64,000 nt of DNA from Caprimulgus europaeus (taxonomy: Eukaryota; Chordata; Aves; Caprimulgiformes; Caprimulgidae): the NCBI GenBank assembly GCA_907165065.1, contig OU015541.1, positions 1,798,001 to 1,862,000 on the forward strand, in the 5' to 3' direction. Below, one piece after another: positions 1 through 46,006 of this stretch (positions are counted from its first letter, which is position 1; each line of letters starts with the position of its first letter). Below the pieces are notes generated by a model, which was not told the DNA's origin, searched no databases, and worked only from the letters and a program-made list of their open reading frames with translations. The translations under genes were made by a program, and so were the position numbers.

Positions 1-2219
1 GAACAGGGATCATTTCCTGAATCAGAGACGCAATCAGCAGCATTTCAGAGCTGGAGGTATCTGCATCATCAGGCTCGGTAATTACTTGGACAAATTAAGC
101 ATGCATTTTCTATGTGCAACTGTGTTGGCTTTTATTTTTCTGCTTGGAAACCTTTCTAGAATCTGCAAACTGCCTCTGGGAGGGGATTGCTGGATTTTCC
201 TGTACAGCACAGGAAGATACTGGCCGTTATTTCTGATGCCAGCAGTGCATTGTCCTGTTTAGTGCAAAAAATCACCACCAGCAGGAAAAGTTAATGAGAG
301 GGGGCAAAGCCACGTGCTCTCCCATAGCTGCCTGTCCTGCCCCTTGGCCCTGGAGCTGCTGCCTGCATCCTCCTGCCCACTGCACGGGGTTGATTTACAC
401 TTGCTGGTGTTTGCTGTTTGCTTTAGTTGTTGTCTGGTTTTCACACTGCGTGAATCCGCGCCCGACCCATCCCCGTTCCGTTGTTTGTTTTAGGGCAATG
501 CCTGAAATGTCACCAGCAGATGGATTTTCCTGCGTGCCCAGAGCCATTGAAGGCAAAGCCACGCTCAGGGCTGCTCCAGATGTGTCCCTGCTGCCCCAGG
601 CAGGGTCTGGCCACGGGTGCCCCTTGGCTGATGGCACCAGACACTGATCCAGAGCTGGAGCAGTGGCCCAGAGCCAGCCTGGAAGGATGCTCTGCTCTCC
701 CCATCATCATCCTGATATACAAAGGCTTGAACCATGAGCCTTAAATGAGAGTTGACTTTTGAGTGAACCTCCCAACCTGCATCACATCAGCATGAAATAC
801 AACCATGAGACTTTTCCTCCCACAATCCAAAGCCAGGTGCACAACACCAAAACAGCAGCTTCTTGGATGTTTCTCAGATCCTGGCCAAATCCAGGATGTG
901 CCCTTGTGGAGTGGAACTTGCCCACAGGTGTTCCTGTGCCATTCTCTCTATGTAATTTGTTTGTTAGGTGGTGTAAAAGCAGGACCCTCTCACAGCAGAG
1001 ACACAAACCTCACCTACAAGTGGATGCACTGTGTGGGACTTCCCAGTTGCTGGGAAAGTCTCCCCAAATCCAAATCCCTCGCTGTGTCAGGGCTCCTGGC
1101 TGATACACGGATCTGGATGATGATCAGTGTTTGGGCAATGGGTGATGGATCTCTCTGACTCACTCTGCTTTCTCCTGTGTAGTAATGATGAGCTGCATCA
1201 CCCTCTTTAACTCTGTACCTTGCTTATTCTTCTTCCTACCCTGTTTTAAACTAGAGTAAAATAAGTTTATTTTTGTTGTCAAATTGGTGTCTGTGTCCTT
1301 TTTGCCAACCCCACCAACTGGCAAAGCACATCCTCACCAGGATGAAGGTGCAGCTGGCACAGACCCTGCTGGGGCAGGGGGCAGGACAGCATCCCCCTGA
1401 CCACCCCATGGGCATCACTTCACTGGGCTCCTCCACCTGTGTCCTGCCAGGGCTTGGTGAGGTCTCCAAGGGACACCCCAACAACGCTGTGTGTTGGTCT
1501 CTGCTTTCTCTGTGAGGATGAGGATCTGGAGAGAGCTGGAGCACAGCTCAGCATGGGTGGACATGGCACACCCATGGGCACACGCACCCTTGGGAGCACA
1601 GCAAGGGACAGCCACGCTTTGGGGCAGGACCTGGGGGGGGACCCTGCCTTTGCAGGGGGGTCAGGGACAGCCCCAGCACTGCCCTGTGCACCCCAACTGC
1701 GTTTCAAGCAAAACCACCACTGACTCACTGCATGAGCACAGCCTGGAGCCTGGAGAAACCATTTATCCCCTCTGAAGCTCTGGAGAGAAGCTCAGCATCT
1801 CCCTCTAACGATGTCTGCTCTTGGGGACATGCTGCTCCTCGGCCACCCCGCAGCCCCCTGTGCCCCCGTGCCCCCAATCCTGCTGCCCCCAGCACCCCCC
1901 ATCACTGGGGCAGAAACTAAAGCCAGGAATCAACCCAGCTCTTGTCTCACTTGGGTTTTTTTTAGCTGTGATCCATCCAAGATTGAAGGTTTAATAATGT
2001 CCTACGTGGCTGCATCAGGAGAGGACGGGGCCACATCCTGCACAGGGCTCTGCTCTCCATGTAAGGGGGAAACAAGGAGCAAACCCGCATCCTGCTCCGG
2101 CCAGAGTGGGTGCTCGGTTCCATCGCATCCATCGGTAGATGTAGACATCTCCTGAGCACCCTCAGGACTAAACCCATGGCACAGGTTCAGGCGTGGGAAG
2201 AGTCAGAAGAGCAGTAAGT
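1..2219. other. Left flank, no gene recognised
   Basis: I see no coding exon here on either strand. Open frames are short, lack recognisable protein motifs and overlap one another. A T/A-rich patch near 1240-1290 (AATAAG on plus, AATAAA on minus around 1266-1271, then a GT-rich run) could be a polyadenylation region, but there is no adjoining coding sequence to attach it to. In human the next gene on this side is ZNF512B; no zinc-finger coding sequence is visible. Confidence 0.5.
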
Positions 2220-2238
2220 TAAAATAACAGTCTTGGAC

Positions 2239-2244
2239 TTTATT
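2239..2244 (-). other. Candidate poly(A) signal of SAMD10
   Basis: AATAAA on the minus strand, 1.3 kb beyond the SAMD10 stop codon, with a T-rich stretch downstream on that strand. A second AATAAA lies nearer the stop at 3023-3028, inside an A-rich run, so alternative ends are possible. Which one is used cannot be decided from sequence. Confidence 0.45.
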
Positions 2245-2720
2245 ATCGGCAGAGGAGCAGGTGGGTGGCGGGCAGGGACCCAGCCGGGGGGACCCCTGTG
2301 ACCTGCCTCTGCACCCCTGCCAGCTCCAGTGTCCCAGTGGCATTGGGGTGCTGCTGTTTGGGACACCCCCCACCCCAACCCCACAGCCCTGTCCTTGTCA
2401 CCGAAGGGGGAATGTGAGGAGGTGACAGCATCCACTCAACCCCCAGATCCTTGATTTCCCCCATCGTTGTTCCTCACCTGCCCACATGGGTGGTCTGTGG
2501 GTCCAGACAGGGGGGGTTCAGGAGGTGGGGGGGTGTAACAGTAAATGTCACTTCACCCTGATGACGAGCTGGGTCACCAGGACGGTGCCTGGGTTTGGTG
2601 GCACTGTCACCAACCCATGGGCAGGAAGTTGGGGTGAGGGTTTGTAAATCCCTGGAGGAGCAAAGAGCTGGTGGGAGCACAGAGGTTGTGGGAAGAGGCA
2701 CGATGGGGCAGCAGGGCCAG

Positions 2721-2790
2721 CACCCAGCAATCCCAGTCTTACCCCAGGCAGCACCCAGCAATCCCAGTCTCACCCCAGGCAGCACCCAGC
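2721..2790. repeat. 31-bp tandem repeat
   Basis: About 2.3 copies of a unit containing CACCCAGCAATCCCAGTC, in the presumed SAMD10 3' UTR. Confidence 0.7.
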
Positions 2791-3571
2791 ACTGCCCAGC
2801 AGCATCCCCGGCTGCTCCCACCCGGCTCCCACATCAGCTCCTGTATTTCTGCAAACCAAGAGGGATGAAGGACGAGCTCCTGGCACAGCTCCCTCCAGCC
2901 ACAGCACCCTCCTGATGCATCCACCCTGCCTTTGCTCCTGGATTTTCCAGCTCCCATGACTCAGCTCCCATTTGAACTCACCCACTGGAGCTGGGCGCTG
3001 CTGCCTTGGCCCCACTTTTAATTTTATTTTTTTTTTTAGCTGGTTGGGTCACCTTATTTACTGCTGCTAACGTGAGCTCTCAAGACGCTGGAAGACAGCC
3101 CAGTCTGAAGAGAAAACTAAAGCTCCCTAAACAAGCTCCAAGGCATGGATATGAGCTGTCACCCATGTGCAGAAGGCTTCACCATCCTGCGCGTGGCTCC
3201 GAGCGTCCCGGCAGCAGCCGCACCCGATTCATCCGCAGGGCTGAGCCCTGCCTGTCGCCGTCTCCTTGTTTCCATCTCTTTCCCTGTGAACTGTCAGGCT
3301 CAGGTGGGCAAAAGTTCATCTGTCCCAGTGGCTCTTTTGCTAATTTTTCTCCAGCCAAGAGCCACGTCTGCTGGAGGAAACATCTCATCTCTGCACAGAA
3401 ATGTGTTCATAAAAAAGAAGGAGAAAGAAGAAGAAGGAGAGAAGCCCCGGAGCCACTGGGAAACTGTCTCTTCGTATTCCAAGCGTTCAGGTCTCGTGTC
3501 GGCGGTGCACAGCCCATCCCAGAGGTGCTCGGTTCACAGTGTTGGTGCAATCTGCCAAACAGATGGATCAG

Positions 3572-14536
<10,965 letters not shown>

Positions 14537-14739
14537 CCTCCGCTCACCGGGGCCGTGCTCCGGCGGGGACGGAGCCCCGCGACCCCCAGCGCCGCCGCCG
14601 GCACCGGCCGCTCCCGCCCCGCCCCGCCCCGGTGTCCGCGCCGGGGGCGGGACCGCAATCCGCCACCCCCGGGCGCTCCGCCCGCCGCACGCCCCGTGTG
14701 CGCCCGCTGCCTTCCCCGGGGATGCTCCGATCATCCCTC

Positions 14740-14905
14740 CGATCCCTGCTCGGGGGCTCCGAGCATCCCCTGATCCCTGCCCACGGGCTGCGGGGATGAT
14801 CCCCCCCGGATCCCTGCCCGGGAGCTCCGAGCATCCCCTCGATCCCTGCCCGCGGGCTGCGGGGTTCGTCGCCCCGGATCCCTGCCGAGGGGCTCTGGGC
14901 ATCAC
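14740..14905. repeat. Compound G/C-rich tandem repeat
   Basis: About five alternating copies of GATCCCTGCCCGGGAGCTCC and GAGCATCCCC-type units, directly upstream of the SAMD10 CpG-rich region. If transcription starts further upstream, this repeat would lie in the SAMD10 5' leader. Confidence 0.8.
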
Positions 14906-16800
14906 CCCCAGCTCCCTCCTCAGGTGAAGGGACAGTTCCTGGGGACACCAGGGCCCGGTGGGCACAGTGCACAGCTTTTTAATCACGTTTACAGTGGGCA
15001 CAGAGCAGAAATCAATGTCTCATTGTTCCCTTTACCCCAAATTTCCCTGTGTGTGGAATGTGGCTGCAGCCTGAGTGGGCACCTGGCAAACCTCAGTGGA
15101 GCACGGGGTGCTGGTACAGAGCAGAATGGCATCACCAGCACCCATCACTCCCTGGGGTGGCAACCCCACATGTATTTTTGGGGGTACCCATGTCCAGCCA
15201 TCACACCTGACGCCCAGCCAGGGACTGTCACTGTCAGCCCATGGAGCTGCAGAGGGGCTGGGGGTCTGGCCAAACACCCTGTGGTTACCCCACATTGAGT
15301 GGGACAGGGATGAGGACAGCGCTGGCTGTCCAGGACGATGACAAGTGGGTGCCCATGTTGCAATGCTTCACCTTTGCAAGGTGTTCCCCATCACAGACCT
15401 ACAGCAGTAGTGAACAGCACCCCTCAACCTTGTTTAAAGGTGAAGAAGACTCAGGCTGGTGGGATGCAGCTTCCAAAACAGTGCTTTGGTTGGGTTCAGC
15501 ACGCTGTGTGGTGATCAGCCACAGTGGGCTGGGGCTGTAAGTGTGCAACGGGGGGTAGTGACCTTGCACATGGGTTTGTGCTGGGCATGGTGTGGCTGTT
15601 CACTACGTCAGGACAGCTACGGCGTGAAAACCCACTCGGATCCAGGCTATGTGGCCTTCTCTGTGTGTGCAGCATGGGTGAAAAATCAAATTCAGCTCTT
15701 CAAATCAGTATGAGCTTTCCAAAAGTTTGGATGCTCACTCAGGAGCTGACATTGGGCCATGAACTGTGTGTGTAGCCTGCAAACAACCTACGACTAAAAT
15801 ACCACCCAGCCCTGGTGTCAGCATTCCTCCTCCTCCTCCTCTGGCTGCAGGAGAGCGGTCAGGGCGATATTGCTCATCGCAGGCATCCAACCCCCCCAAA
15901 TAAAGAACCTATTTTCCACCACTCTGAAATTCCCAGTTCTCCCTCAGCCTCTGTCTTACACACAGAACTTCCAAGCCGTGGCAGAAATCTTCCAAGAGAA
16001 ATATGGTTCAAGACGGGCCTTGGCAGGAAAAGGCTGAAGTCACTTGAAAAATGTGTGCAGATTACGCCAAGCTGTTATTAAAAATAAGTGCTGAGCTGTT
16101 CCCAGCCTTTGCTTTCCCTGATTTTTCTGGTAGTAATTGTACTTCTCCAGGAAAAGGTTTGTGTGTCTAGGGGAAGGAATTTGTTTCCTCCTCATCATCA
16201 GTGCCAACCTGGTGTCCTGCTGATGCCCAGGGAGGCTGTGGTGAGGTCTGGGTGCTTGGGGAAGCCCAGGCTGCTCATCCATCTGTAATTCCAAAGGATT
16301 TTTAGGAGAAAAAACAACCCTTGGGCTGCCTGGGGAGGTCCAGGAGATGACATGTCCCTGTACATCCACTCACCTGCTCCACACTAAGATCATCCTTGGC
16401 TGTTACAGCACCCAGCATTGTTCTTGGGTTATCAACTCAATCCCTCCCAAACTGGAGCATCTCTTGACCAGCCTCAGCAGCTCTGGCTTGGGTTTTGGTC
16501 TAGTTTTGGGTCTTTTAATGTCTGATTGAGGGTTTTCCGCAGTTAAATAACAGGGGGAAAAGCCTGTGTGTTGAATCCAAACCTAGAATGTAGCTGGGGA
16601 AGCTCAAAGCACCAGTCAAGGACCCCTTTCCCCCATGGTTGGTGGGGTGGGAAGGGGACAAGCCAAGGACACCAGCTCCAGCAATCCCCAGACCTCCAGG
16701 TTTCTCCTCCACAAGCATATGGGTTTGGGTAGGAGAGGACCAATGTCACCGTGGGCCCCGTCCCTCCCCTCCACCAGCCTCTGGCGAGGGTGTGAGGATG

Positions 16801-16950
16801 GGATGATTCAGCACGTTCGTTTATCTGAGGATAAAGGAAGTAATTAAACATCAGCTTTTCCTCCTGCTGCAGCCCTGTGAGGAGGAGAGGGAGAAGATAA
16901 AAAGCTTCAGACGGAAGTCATTTGTCTGAGGAGAAAAGTGGCTAATTTCT
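16801..16950. promoter_or_regulatory. Candidate GATA/ETS enhancer
   Basis: TTATC at 16821-16825 and GATAA at 16830-16834 form an inverted GATA pair, followed at once by the ETS core GGAAGT (16836-16841) and ATTAA. More motifs follow: AGATAAAA (~16894), ACGGAAGT (~16911) and a TTTGTCTGA. The GATA-ETS combination is typical of blood and endothelial enhancers; function is inferred only from motifs. Confidence 0.35.
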
Positions 16951-18323
16951 CTCTTGCTTTGCTTGTCTGCTCGTTAACGAACATCAGGCGTCAGCAGGAA
17001 AAGAGAGGGGGGAGGACACACAGCAGCCACCGGTGGCTGGGCAGGTGGCTGTTGGTGGCCTTAGGATGCCCCATCCCCATCCTCATCCCCATGGGGATGT
17101 CACCTTCCCAAAGCCCATCCAACCGTGGGGCTGTGGTTGCAACTGGGTGTCAGGGACCCCCACCACTGCAGCCCCACGTGCTGGAGGACCAGCACTGATG
17201 AACCAAACACCACAGAAGGTTTTTCCCCAATCTCCCCCACCCCAATTTTTTGTGCAAAGAGTTTAAAATGAGTTTGTGAAGGCGCTTGCAGGGAGATGGA
17301 ATCGAAAACAGCTTCGTGCTGAAGCCTCCCGCCCGGCGCGGGGTGATGGATGGTGCTTGGGCTCGACTGAGTGTGGAAATATTCGGTGTTCTGAAAATCT
17401 CCCCCTGAAAATAATTTATTTTCACGCTGATAATCAACCACCAAACCTGACTGCTGCAGCTGAGGGTGCCTGGGGTCCCCTCTCATCCCTGGCTGTGCAG
17501 GACACCCTCTGACTGCGTGAGATCTGCACCTTCCCGGGGACGGTGATTTACTGGCAGAGGACATCCGAGGCATCACTCCTTATTTTCTCCTCCCTAAGAC
17601 ACGCTGAGGGCTTGAAACTATGGAAGCTCTTTCATTTGGAGGTTTATACAGATATTTTTCTAATTGGATTTTGGCATGTCACGGCTCTTTTCAAGGCAGC
17701 CTGTAATTTTCTGAGAGTGGAGCTCAGATCGCCTCCTTTCTCTCAGAATTGGTTTTTGGTTTTTTTTTTTTAATATTGTTTCCTGAAATGAAATTGCAAA
17801 TTTGCAACTTAATCCAACGTGAGGACACAGTTGATGCCATCATCTGCAAGGGCACAGCGAGGCAGCCTGATTCACACCTCCCAGCTTCCTCATCCAGTCA
17901 CGGCAAGAATACAAAAATCAAAGCAATATTTTCATTCTTTTCAGTAAAGAAAAAAAAAATATAGATTTTAAGAAGCTGCTCCATGCTCATGGATTATTTT
18001 GTAAGCTGGGGAGGTTTGGCTGGTCCTGTTGTATCTCAGCCCACCCCGTGCAGAGGTGCTGAGCACCGCGGCGATGCAGCCGGGCGCAGAGCAGCCTGTG
18101 CACTGCCTTGGCATGGCCAAAGCTGCCGGCAAACCCCGGGCTGTGGCAGAGGAGGGGGGTTGGCCACTTTTCTCAGGTTTTTTCTCTCCCAGTTGAAACT
18201 TGATGCAATTTTTTTTTTGGGGGGGGACACAAAATAATTTAATCCAGCTCCATCTGCTCTCCATTAGGTAATTGAAGCCCGAGCAGGTCGGATCCTGCTG
18301 TCCTCACCAGGGTTACCCACCCT

Positions 18324-18394
18324 GGGCTGGGCATCGCCATCACCCCAGGCTGGGCATTGCCATCACCCCAGGCTGGGCATTGCCATCACCCCAG
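18324..18394. repeat. 23-bp tandem repeat, three copies
   Basis: GGCTGGGCATTGCCATCACC plus CCA repeated three times with few changes. Confidence 0.88.
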
Positions 18395-19544
18395 CACTGC
18401 AGTTGTTATTTATGGTATAAAAACCATCACCCAGGGAAGATTTTCCAGCATCTAGCTGCTAACCAGCATGAACCAGTTAATGACCGTACCACAGCTGCCT
18501 TACATCTCATCATCTTGAAGTTCTTGGTTTCCTTCAAGCCCCATTTCAGGGCTGACGAGCTGCATTCACTTGCTCACAGAATCCAATTCCCCATTTACAT
18601 TGCAAGGTGCAGCCTGGCTGGAATGGATTTGCTGTGCTCCTGTTGCTGCTGTGCCCTGGTGTGGGATCTGGAAATGGGTTGCACACGCAGTCAGGCTGCA
18701 AAATCAGGAGTCCACCAGTTAGGGAATGCCAGGTGGAAAACCATCCACCCACCCCGGTGCTCCACGTTCTGCTGCTGCCTTCAGTCACCTCTCTCGGGAT
18801 GCAGGGAGAGCTGGTCCTGCGAGGGACAGTGGGGTGGGTTAGATGATGCCCCCTCAAGGGTTGTCACCCTATTGCTGCAGGGGACATCAGGGGGCTGTAG
18901 TGTGTCACCCCTCGCCTAAGCAGCTTGGGTCTGGGGAATGAGTGGGGGCAAAGTGACGCTGGTTTTTAGGAAGGAGCTGTGGATGGGAGCGCAGAGCAGG
19001 TGGGGAGAGCAGAAGTGGTGAGAAAGAACAGAACTGGGAAATAACTGGAAAACCGCGGTGTTTCGGGGGTTGTGTTAGCAGGGCTGCTGCAGAGGGAGGT
19101 CACAACGGTGGGGTGAGCACGTGGGGGCACAGGGCTGATCCAGCCAGGCCTGAGTGCTTGGCTTTGGGCAGGGGATGCTGCGCACGTTGGGACATCATCG
19201 CTCACAGAGGCTTGAAAAGGGGAAATAATCACTGGGAGCATTTACTGCAGATCCCACTGAGGGTTGGACCACTCAGGATCTGCCTGAAGCTGAGCCAGGA
19301 GCTGCCCAGCCCATGGCCAAGGCTGCTGTTGAGGGGTCATTGCAGCCCCTTGCTCCCACAAAGCCATCGCTGTGTCCCCAGGGAGAGCAGAGGCGGCAGC
19401 GGCTTCTCCCGGGACAACGGGAAAACAAACCCCAGGGCTCTCCCAAGGCTGGAAATTTGTGTTTTTAAGTATCACAGAGTGCAGCAGGAATGAGGCTGTG
19501 GGGCTGGATCAACACGGGGCTCACGCCCAAGCACCCTTTCTCGA

Positions 19545-19860
19545 TGCCTGCCTGAAACCTCCTGCCCAAAAACTCCTGCCTGAAAACTCCTGCCTGAAAA
19601 TTCCTGCCTGAAAATTCCTGCCTGCACAATTCCTGCCCAAAAACTACTGCCCAAAAACTCCTGCCCAAAAAATCCTGCCTGAAAATTCCTGCCTGCACAA
19701 TTCCTGCCCGAAAACTCCTGCCCAAAAACTCCTGCCTGAAAACTCCTGCCTGCAGAATTCCTGCCTGCAGAATTCCTGCCTGAAACCTCCTGCCTGAAAA
19801 CTCCTGCCTGCAGAATTCCTGCCTGCACAATTCCTGCTTGGAAAATCCCTGCCTGCAAGC
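19545..19860. repeat. 15-bp minisatellite, about 20 copies
   Basis: The unit is AACTCCTGCCTGAAA with variants (ATTCCTGCCTGCACA, ACTCCTGCCCAAAA). Because 15 is divisible by three, the minus strand stays open in all frames as a Gln-Ala-Gly-Phe-like peptide repeat; this is not a gene. Confidence 0.92.
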
Positions 19861-20611
19861 CTGGAGCAGAAACCCAGCCCCATGCCAGCACCGTGCACAG
19901 GGACTTGGCACCCCGGGGGTACCGGGGGTACCCGGAGCAGTGGAAGCTCCTCAGCTGAGCCCTGGGAGGTAAAAGAGACGGAATTTGGCCAGCACAGCCC
20001 CGGGCAGGGTGTTTGCTGGGCTGAGGTGCTGCTGCTTTGCACTCCCAAATGGGATGATTACTTGGATTTCAGACGTGGAAGTATCAAAAAAGACTAAAAC
20101 GGGCTTGTTTTTAATCCCTGTCAACTCAGCTACTAAATTAACACTTTTGGAGCCTGTTCCCACCTGATTATCACCCTGTGCCGTGAAATCCTCTGAAGAC
20201 AGGATGTCCTACTTAGCAAAATCAACTCTGCATTAGGTAAATATACTTCCTGAAATTTTAATTAGTCCCATGTAACGATGCGGAGCGGCCCCGAGGACGC
20301 AGGGAGCTTCATGGAGCCGGCAGCGGGCAGGTGCTGAGCTCCCACCGCAGCTGGGAGGGCGCAAGGTGCCTTTGAATGTCTCCCCTGAAGCCGTCTGAGA
20401 TCTCAGAGACAATTAGCAGAGGCTGCTGAAGGGACTTCAACACGGAGCTCACACCCTTGGCAATGGAGAGAGAGGGGCTGGCGTCAGCCCGAGGTTTGCT
20501 GGGAGCAGTCCCCGAGCTGAAGGGCGCAGGTGCTTGCTGGCAGCGTGCTAATGATGTTACCTGGATGGCAGTCATGAAAATCACCTCCTAATCCAGGGAT
20601 ATCTTAAGTCA

Positions 20612-20735
20612 AGAGCTCTTGGAGATGGACCAGCGTGTAGACACAGTGCTGGGGGATATGGGTCAGTCGGGGACTGGTCAGTGTTGGGTTCATGGTTGGA
20701 CTCGATGAGCTCAAAGGGCTTTTCCAGTCAAGGCG
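20612..20735 (+). mobile_element. CR1 LINE 3' fragment
   Basis: It contains GTGTAGACACAGTGCTGG, GGTCAGTCGGGGACTGGTC and TTCATGGTTGGACTCGATGA, ending near GGGCTTTTCCAGTC. It is almost identical to the CR1 at 7183-7425 but in the opposite orientation. Confidence 0.88.
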
Positions 20736-21200
20736 ATTTGGGGCTAAAAGCCACAAGAGCTGGTGAGAGCTGACAGACCCTTCTCCCGGGGCCAGATCCT
20801 GCCCTGGCAGGGGAACAGTCCCCAGCTGCATGGTTGGGTGGATGGATCCCAAAGCTGGAGACCCTGGGAGCCCTGCAATGGGGAGCGTTCGCCGAGCAGC
20901 CGTGTGGGGCCAGGGGTCCGGGGGGTCCCACACCCCTCCCTGGCACTGGGGCTGCTCCCATGGGCTCTGTCCTCACTCCAGGGTGCTTGGCCAGGAGAGG
21001 TGGGACACAGCATCCTGCCTCCCCCCTCTGTCACCCCAACTGTTGGGCAAAAATGATTTATTTTGATTTTTTTTTCTCTAGCGAAACCCAAAAATAGATT
21101 GCTGGGAAGCGGCTGGGGGCTGGGCTGCCATTAGCTCACAAAATGGGACTATTTGTCTTCCCTGCAGCTGGTTCCTGCTCTCAACTCTGGAGCTCGGAAA

Positions 21201-21292
21201 CCTGGCAGGGGCTGGCAGGGGGTGGCAGGGCTGGTAGGGGGTGGCAGGGGGTGGCAGGGCTGGTAGGGGGTGGCAGAGGTGGCAGGGGGTGG
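21201..21292. repeat. G-rich minisatellite
   Basis: Alternating GGTGGCAGGG and CTGGTAGGGG units, roughly nine. It lies 650 bp upstream of the PRPF6 start codon. Confidence 0.85.
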
Positions 21293-21573
21293 GTGCTGTG
21301 GGGTGGGAACAGTCCCCAAACCATCCCTGGGACCTTCTCACTCCCTTGATCCTTGTGGTTGGTGACCCCAGGGCTTCTCCTAAGGGACAAGGACAGTTTG
21401 GTTTCCTGTTAGAGCTGGGAACAGGTCTTTTCAAACGGCAATTAATTGATTAATTAACTAATTAATTAATCCTGATATTCCTGGTGTGGGTGGGTGAGAG
21501 AAATCAGCTCCGTGCTGCCCAGGGATGGGGAAACTGAGGCAGGAACCTTTGGGACACCATCGGGTCCCCTGGG

Positions 21574-21664
21574 AGGATGGATGTACATGTGTGTATGTAC
21601 ATGTATGTACGTGTGTGCATGTCTGTATGTACATGTGTGTACATGTATGTACGTGTGTGTACGG
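21574..21664. repeat. TG/TA alternating tract upstream of PRPF6
   Basis: Tandem GTACATGTGTGTAT and GTACGTGTGTGC units give about 90 bp of nearly uninterrupted purine-pyrimidine alternation. It ends about 25 bp before the PRPF6 CpG-rich region and about 195 bp before the start codon. Confidence 0.85.
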
Positions 21665-21689
21665 GTCTCACGTCTCACTTGGGACCTCC

Positions 21690-46006
<24,317 letters not shown>

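Larger units (their letters stand above)
2220..3571 (-). other. Probable SAMD10 3' UTR
   Basis: This stretch follows the SAMD10 stop codon on the minus strand and ends at the distal AATAAA. It has no conserved open frame. It contains an imperfect 31-bp tandem repeat of about 2.3 copies (2721-2790) and an A-rich run on the minus strand (3016-3039). If the 3023 signal is used, the UTR is only about 570 nt. Confidence 0.45.

Noticed and set aside
19465..20048. Gln-Ala-Gly/Phe-Arg-Gln repeat frames on minus
   Set aside because: They are translations of the 15-bp minisatellite, open in every frame.
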